From Trichomonas vaginalis G3 (Eukaryota; Parabasalia; Trichomonadida; Trichomonadidae), in contig NC_067205.1 of assembly GCF_026262505.1 (NCBI RefSeq), positions 24,213,585 to 24,277,584 of the forward strand: DNA of 64,000 bases, read 5' to 3'. A program made the position numbers and the translations under genes. The notes beneath the pieces were generated by a model, which did not search any database, was not told the origin of the DNA, and saw only the letters and a program-made list of their open reading frames with translations. This document shows, piece by piece, positions 59,700 to 64,000 of the stretch (positions are counted from its first letter, which is position 1; each line of letters opens with the position of its first letter).

Positions 59700-60430
59700 G
59701 TTTTTTTGTTAAGATTTCTTAACCAAAGACTCGAAAACAAAACTTCGCTTCAAGTTGCTGTCTTCCCAGTTACTCTGTCGCAATCTTTTGTCTGATTGCG
59801 TGCAAAGTTCTGCTCCATTGAGACTTTGCCCGACAGATGCATCTGGGAGACAGCACCCAAGCAGCTTATCGCTTCAAGTTGCTGTCTTCCCAGTTACTCT
59901 GTCGCAATCTTTTGTCTGATTGCGTGCAAAGTTCTGCTCCATGAATTATCAAATATGTGCCATTTCAGGAGACATAACAAGCTCATGCCTCCTGGAATGG
60001 CGGATTGTTCAACAATCTTCTTCTGATTGCAGAACTTTCAACCGACAAGAGTGCACAATACACTCTTGTCGGTCAAAGTTCCGCATTCAAGTTATGAATG
60101 GGGAACTTGATATCATTCTGGGAGACATGCAGTGACAATGTCTCCCGGAATGAGACACCGTAACCGACAAGAGTGCACAATACACTCCTGTCGGTCAAAG
60201 TTTTGCAATCACATTCTGATTGCAGAAGATTGTCTCATTCTGGGAGACATTCAGAGGCAATGTCTCCCAGAATGAGACATTGTGACCGACAAGAGTGCAC
60301 AATACACTCTTGTCGGTCAAAGTTTCGCATTCAAGTTATGAATGGGGAACTTGATATCATTCTGGGAGACATGCAGTGACAATGTCTCTCGGAATGAGAC
60401 ACTGTGACCGACAAGAGTGCACAATACACT
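59700..60430. repeat. Tandem hairpin array (foldback chain)
   Basis: Almost every base lies in one of a dozen consecutive stem-loops. ACCGACAAGAGTG-CACAATA-CACTCTTGTCGGT occurs at 60041-60073, 60163-60195 (one change) and 60285-60317, with a truncated copy at 60407-60430. CATTCTGGGAGACAT pairs with ATGTCTCCCGGAATG at 60114-60152 and 60358-60396. A 20-bp perfect stem with a 7-nt loop occupies 60232-60278. Two direct copies (59748-59815 and 59871-59942) carry CGCAATC-GATTGCG and GCAAAGT stems. Small overlapping open frames here are by-products of the repeats. Confidence 0.9.
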
Positions 60431-62177
60431 TAATGTTTTCAAATTTTCAGATTTAAATTTAATCTTTATTTTCATCATCATTTATAGTCTTGTTCCTTTA
60501 TACAGTTATAATAAATTATCGTCAGATTCTAATATTTAAGATTCTTACTACTCAATTCAATATAATTATGTTAGTCACTCATATTCAGGAGAATAATTTA
60601 AAAATCTATAGCTCATATTTTGATAGTTATATATTTAGATGATATATATTGCAATTCCGGTTTCAACACGATCAAATGCCAAACCAAGACAAAATATATA
60701 TGAATTTTCAAAATATCGATATACATTAGAATCTATATCTAATTTTATCAGTACACAAGTAGTGAATGTTCAATACATCTTTGAGCAACGTGAATAGCAC
60801 AATTTTATAGGATTATTAGTTGATTATATAAAATATAAGCCAAATCGAATCTGCTGTATAGTACTTTAGTTTATCATTGAATGTTAAATGTGTTCATATA
60901 AATATTTGAGTCAGATATCGCATTTTCTAATTTCAAAATTTATCTCATGAAGTTAGAATTTATTTGATCATACAACATCATGTTAGTCAAACCAGAGTTC
61001 AATGGCGATTCTAAAATGGAACAAATGCTTGTTTTATCAAAATGTTAAAATATTAATCTAAAAAACTTAATATCTAACCAAACCATTCTAGAATTATTAT
61101 ATACAGGTATGGGCAATCTAAATGCACACAGAATTCGGAAAATTAAAAAGAATATTTATGAGATTATTAAATCTTATGTAATTCAATGAAAAGTAGATAA
61201 TATGAATATCCATAGGCTATATATCAACATATGAGTTTTTGGTTTGACCAATACTATACTAATGTGATCAAATTAATCTGATTTCTTAGATTTTCATTTG
61301 AAGCATTTGCAGTAGTAGAGGTACCTTTATATATTAACATATTAAAAAATTGCGCTCCGATTCGCAGTTTCTTCATGATTTTGAGATTGCATTAGATTTC
61401 GCGATGCAGAAAAAAATCACTTTAGATTCCCGTCAAACTCTAAGTATAAGCATGTCTCTATATGTAGAAACTGTCTGCGCTATTTATTTCCCAGCTCAAA
61501 AAACCACGGTGTCTGTGTGAGGAAAATACCCATTTTAGGACCCTGGGTAGGGGGTCATGAAAATTTTCCAAGAGTTGGAAATATAGGGTATTCAGAATAA
61601 ATTTTTATTGAAAATAAATTCTATTCTATATCATATATTCATAGCAAAAGTATTGCTCAGTCGCAACATTTTGGCATGAAAATCCAATATACAACCAATT
61701 AATTTTGAGATTTGATTTGAAAAGCGAAATATCTGATTTTTCAACGGAATTGCTAATAATCACCCAAAACATTTTGGATGCCAATGAATTATACAACGTA
61801 AAATCTAATCACAATTCCAAAAAATATATTGAATATCTTTAGTTTTTTCATACAAATTTTTATTTCATGAAATTTTTTTGAAAGAAAAATGCGAGATTTC
61901 TCAAAAATAAAACGACAGTTCTTATTTTTTATTCGTATACTTCTGTATTTTTATAGAAAATTTAGATTATTATCTTTGCTCGTATAATATTTTTGCAATA
62001 TTTGAACATACATAACGGGATTACAAAAAATTCAATATAATTACTCTATTTTTATTGAAATCCAACTGTTATACCTAACAAAAATCTTTTAATTTCATCA
62101 ATATATCTTAATTATACAAAGAATAGTTTATTAGATGAATTTGTATAACGCACTTATTACAGTCATAATACGTGATG
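60431..62177. other. Intergenic, no gene seen
   Basis: A long AT-rich stretch. No frame, repeat or stable structure could be supported; it may hold decayed sequence. Confidence 0.55.
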
Positions 62178-63569
62178 TCAATTATTGTCTTCAGTTTCTA
62201 AAATTAAATTATTTTTTTCAGCGGCTTTCAAAAGAGCTTCTCTGCATAGTTGACTTCTAGCTTTACTAAAAGCCAATTTCGGATTCATCTTCATTATATC
62301 ACCTTTTTCTAATATTAGGTCAACAACATCTGGGAAATCGTTTTCAGAAGCCCAAACAAGAGCTGTATAGCTATATTTATTCTGCTAATAGAGATCAGCG
62401 CCATTGTCTATCAAATATTGAACTAAATCAAGATGTCCGGAAGAAGATGCGAGCATTAAAAGAGAACTGTCTTCTTTGTTAAGAGTTTTGATGTCAACAC
62501 CCTCAGAAAGAAGGAATTTAACAAGTTTAATTACACCATCATTTGCCGCTCTTGAAATTACAGGAGTTCCATCTGCATATTTCGTATTTACATCAACACC
62601 TGCATCGATTAGCTGTTTTAAGACTCCAAAATGTAAGTTAGTAGCTGCTCTTGTAAATGGACTATCTCCATATTGGTTTTTGTAATTACAATCTGCTCCA
62701 TTCGAAATTAAAAAGCGAACAATGTCACCTTTTCCACCTTCTGCAGCAGTAAGGAGAGGAGAATAATCATTAACTTCATCATTGACTCCACCATTGTTAA
62801 CAAAGAAGTAAGTAAACGATAAAGTATTATAATAAGTGATACAATGCTGCAAACTAATGTTTTCTTCACTACCATTATCGAGTAACCAATTAACAACATC
62901 ATTCCTGTGATATTCAATTGCAATAGCTAATAATCCCGTGATTTGATTTCCATTTTGTAAAGAATACTCAATTATTTCAATATTTCCACCTTTGACGGCA
63001 AATTTGGCAGTATCATCGCTAATTTTACATCCATTTAGTAATAAATACTGAAAGATTTTCTTGGATCCGAAAAATGCTGCAAAATCTACAGGATGAACAG
63101 TTTCTCTGTAGAGTTTAAGGTCAGCACAAATATCTCTAGTTGTAGAAAGTTCTGTTATTCTATCTAAATCGTCGAATTTTATTGCAGCTTCGATTGAATT
63201 TGGCGAAAAACCAATTTCAAATTCTTCTATTGAATATGGTAATCGTGGTCGATTGGTAAGCGAATCAATAGTAATTATCTTTCTTCTGTAAAGGTATTCA
63301 GTAAAAGGAGAAGTCGTAACTCTGATTTCTGTAGGACCGAGTTTTCCCCATAAATCACCGAGTAATTTCCATATAAATGGTCTAATTTTTGATGCATATA
63401 TAATCAATTTATAAACTTGATCGTAATCATCTTTGGAAAACAGATTTTGAATCAAAATTGAAGTTTCTTCAACAGTTTCTTCACAAAGTTCAAATAACTT
63501 GCTCTATAGAATATGCCTTGGCTGTAATAAAGGCGCATTTTCCATTATTTCATCGCCAAACTCAGTCAT
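62178..63569 (-). pseudogene. Ankyrin-repeat protein with two in-frame TAG codons
   Basis: From the ATG at 63569 one frame runs to the TGA at 62178 (463 codons), broken by TAG at 63504-63506 (codon 22) and TAG at 62385-62387. The text on both sides is coherent: MTEFGDEIMENAPLLQPRHI before the first, SKLFELCEETVEETSILIQN after it, and QNKYSYTALVWASENDFPDV after the second. Residues 90-190 are the divergent N-terminal domain of trichomonad ankyrin proteins (PVDFAAFFGSKKIFQYLLLN), and canonical ankyrin repeats follow (YSPLLTAAEGGKGDIVRFLI; GTPVISRAANDGVIKLVKFL; SSLLMLASSSGHLDLVQYLI). Two point stops and no frameshift suggest a young pseudogene. Confidence 0.8.
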
Positions 63570-64000
63570 GAATGAATATGAAGTGAAATTTTCAAAAAAT
63601 TTTTGTCAACATTGAAAAGGGACAATTGTTGAGAAACAATCCAAATATCATATTTCTGCAGAATTTAAGCATTTCGATTTAATTCGCCAATATAACAATT
63701 CAAACCCGTAAATTTTAATGATCAACTTTTCATTCATTAAAACTCAGTATTATTGACTTATATCATGCGTTATTCCATTGTTGAGGCAAGAATAACATGT
63801 TTATGTTATAAAAGCATATAATATTGTCATAATTTTTTCTTACGCAAATTTCTCTTTTCAAAACCGGCATTAGTCTCTTTCTCCCAAATAAAATTACATT
63901 GAAAACGAATCTACATATTTAAAAAACAAATAAATCTCAAATGAGAGAATATATATCTATTAATTTACAAATAAATAAAATATATAAATCAATACATCTG
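63570..64000. other. Intergenic, no gene seen
   Basis: AT-rich sequence upstream of the ankyrin gene, to the window edge. Nothing supported. Confidence 0.55.

Noticed and set aside
59796-60379. Three small overlapping plus-strand genes in the hairpin array
   Set aside because: Their peptides repeat each other and follow the hairpin units; palindromic DNA alone explains the open frames.

Overview
The window looks like a chromosome segment of a parabasalid protist, Trichomonas vaginalis or a close relative. The reasons are AT-rich and nearly intron-free DNA, start codons preceded by TCATT-type initiator sequences, and typical trichomonad families: cathepsin-L-like cysteine protease, R2R3-like Myb, BspA-like LRR, ankyrin protein and surface type I membrane proteins. 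It also holds a complete-ended Maverick/Polinton. No RNA gene could be called with confidence.

Left host flank (1-7642): a cysteine protease; a noncoding stretch with a 1.27-kb structure bounded by perfect 26-bp inverted repeats; a large surface protein whose start lies across a T9 tract; a two-repeat Myb protein; and a nucleoside 2-deoxyribosyltransferase that ends about 100 bp before the Maverick.

Maverick/Polinton (7648-33602, about 26 kb): 78-bp terminal inverted repeats flanked by a 5-bp CATCA target duplication. It carries a Dam-type adenine methyltransferase, small amphipathic proteins, a phage-tail-fibre-like protein, an rve integrase, protein-primed-type DNA polymerase B, an HNH_3 protein, a KilA-N protein, an FtsK/HerA-type packaging ATPase, an SF3-type helicase, likely minor and major capsid proteins, and many unrecognised small genes. 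A 1.27-kb two-variant minisatellite sits in the middle. Both ends and many genes look whole, but about nine coding regions look broken, with roughly ten breaks in all. Intact ends and mostly open frames suggest a fairly young fossil. Genes are packed tightly, and three divergent pairs share spacers of only 17-18 bp.

Right host flank (33608-64000): a decayed BspA-like gene; two paralogous His-tailed proteins; a noncoding zone rich in hairpins, with a 29-bp minisatellite, a polypurine tract and a mosaic of exportin fragments; a surface-protein pseudogene; an intact exportin-1 (CRM1) gene; another surface protein; two seven-TM paralogs of equal length, one with a nonsense codon; a discoidin-like gene with a partial copy; an intact AIR9-like LRR/A9 microtubule-associated protein; a second hairpin array; and an ankyrin gene carrying two in-frame TAG codons.

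The most unusual signals are three hairpin-rich noncoding loci in the host DNA, terminal hairpins of the Maverick whose stems differ between the two ends yet stay perfectly paired, the two-variant minisatellite, and the very short bidirectional promoters.
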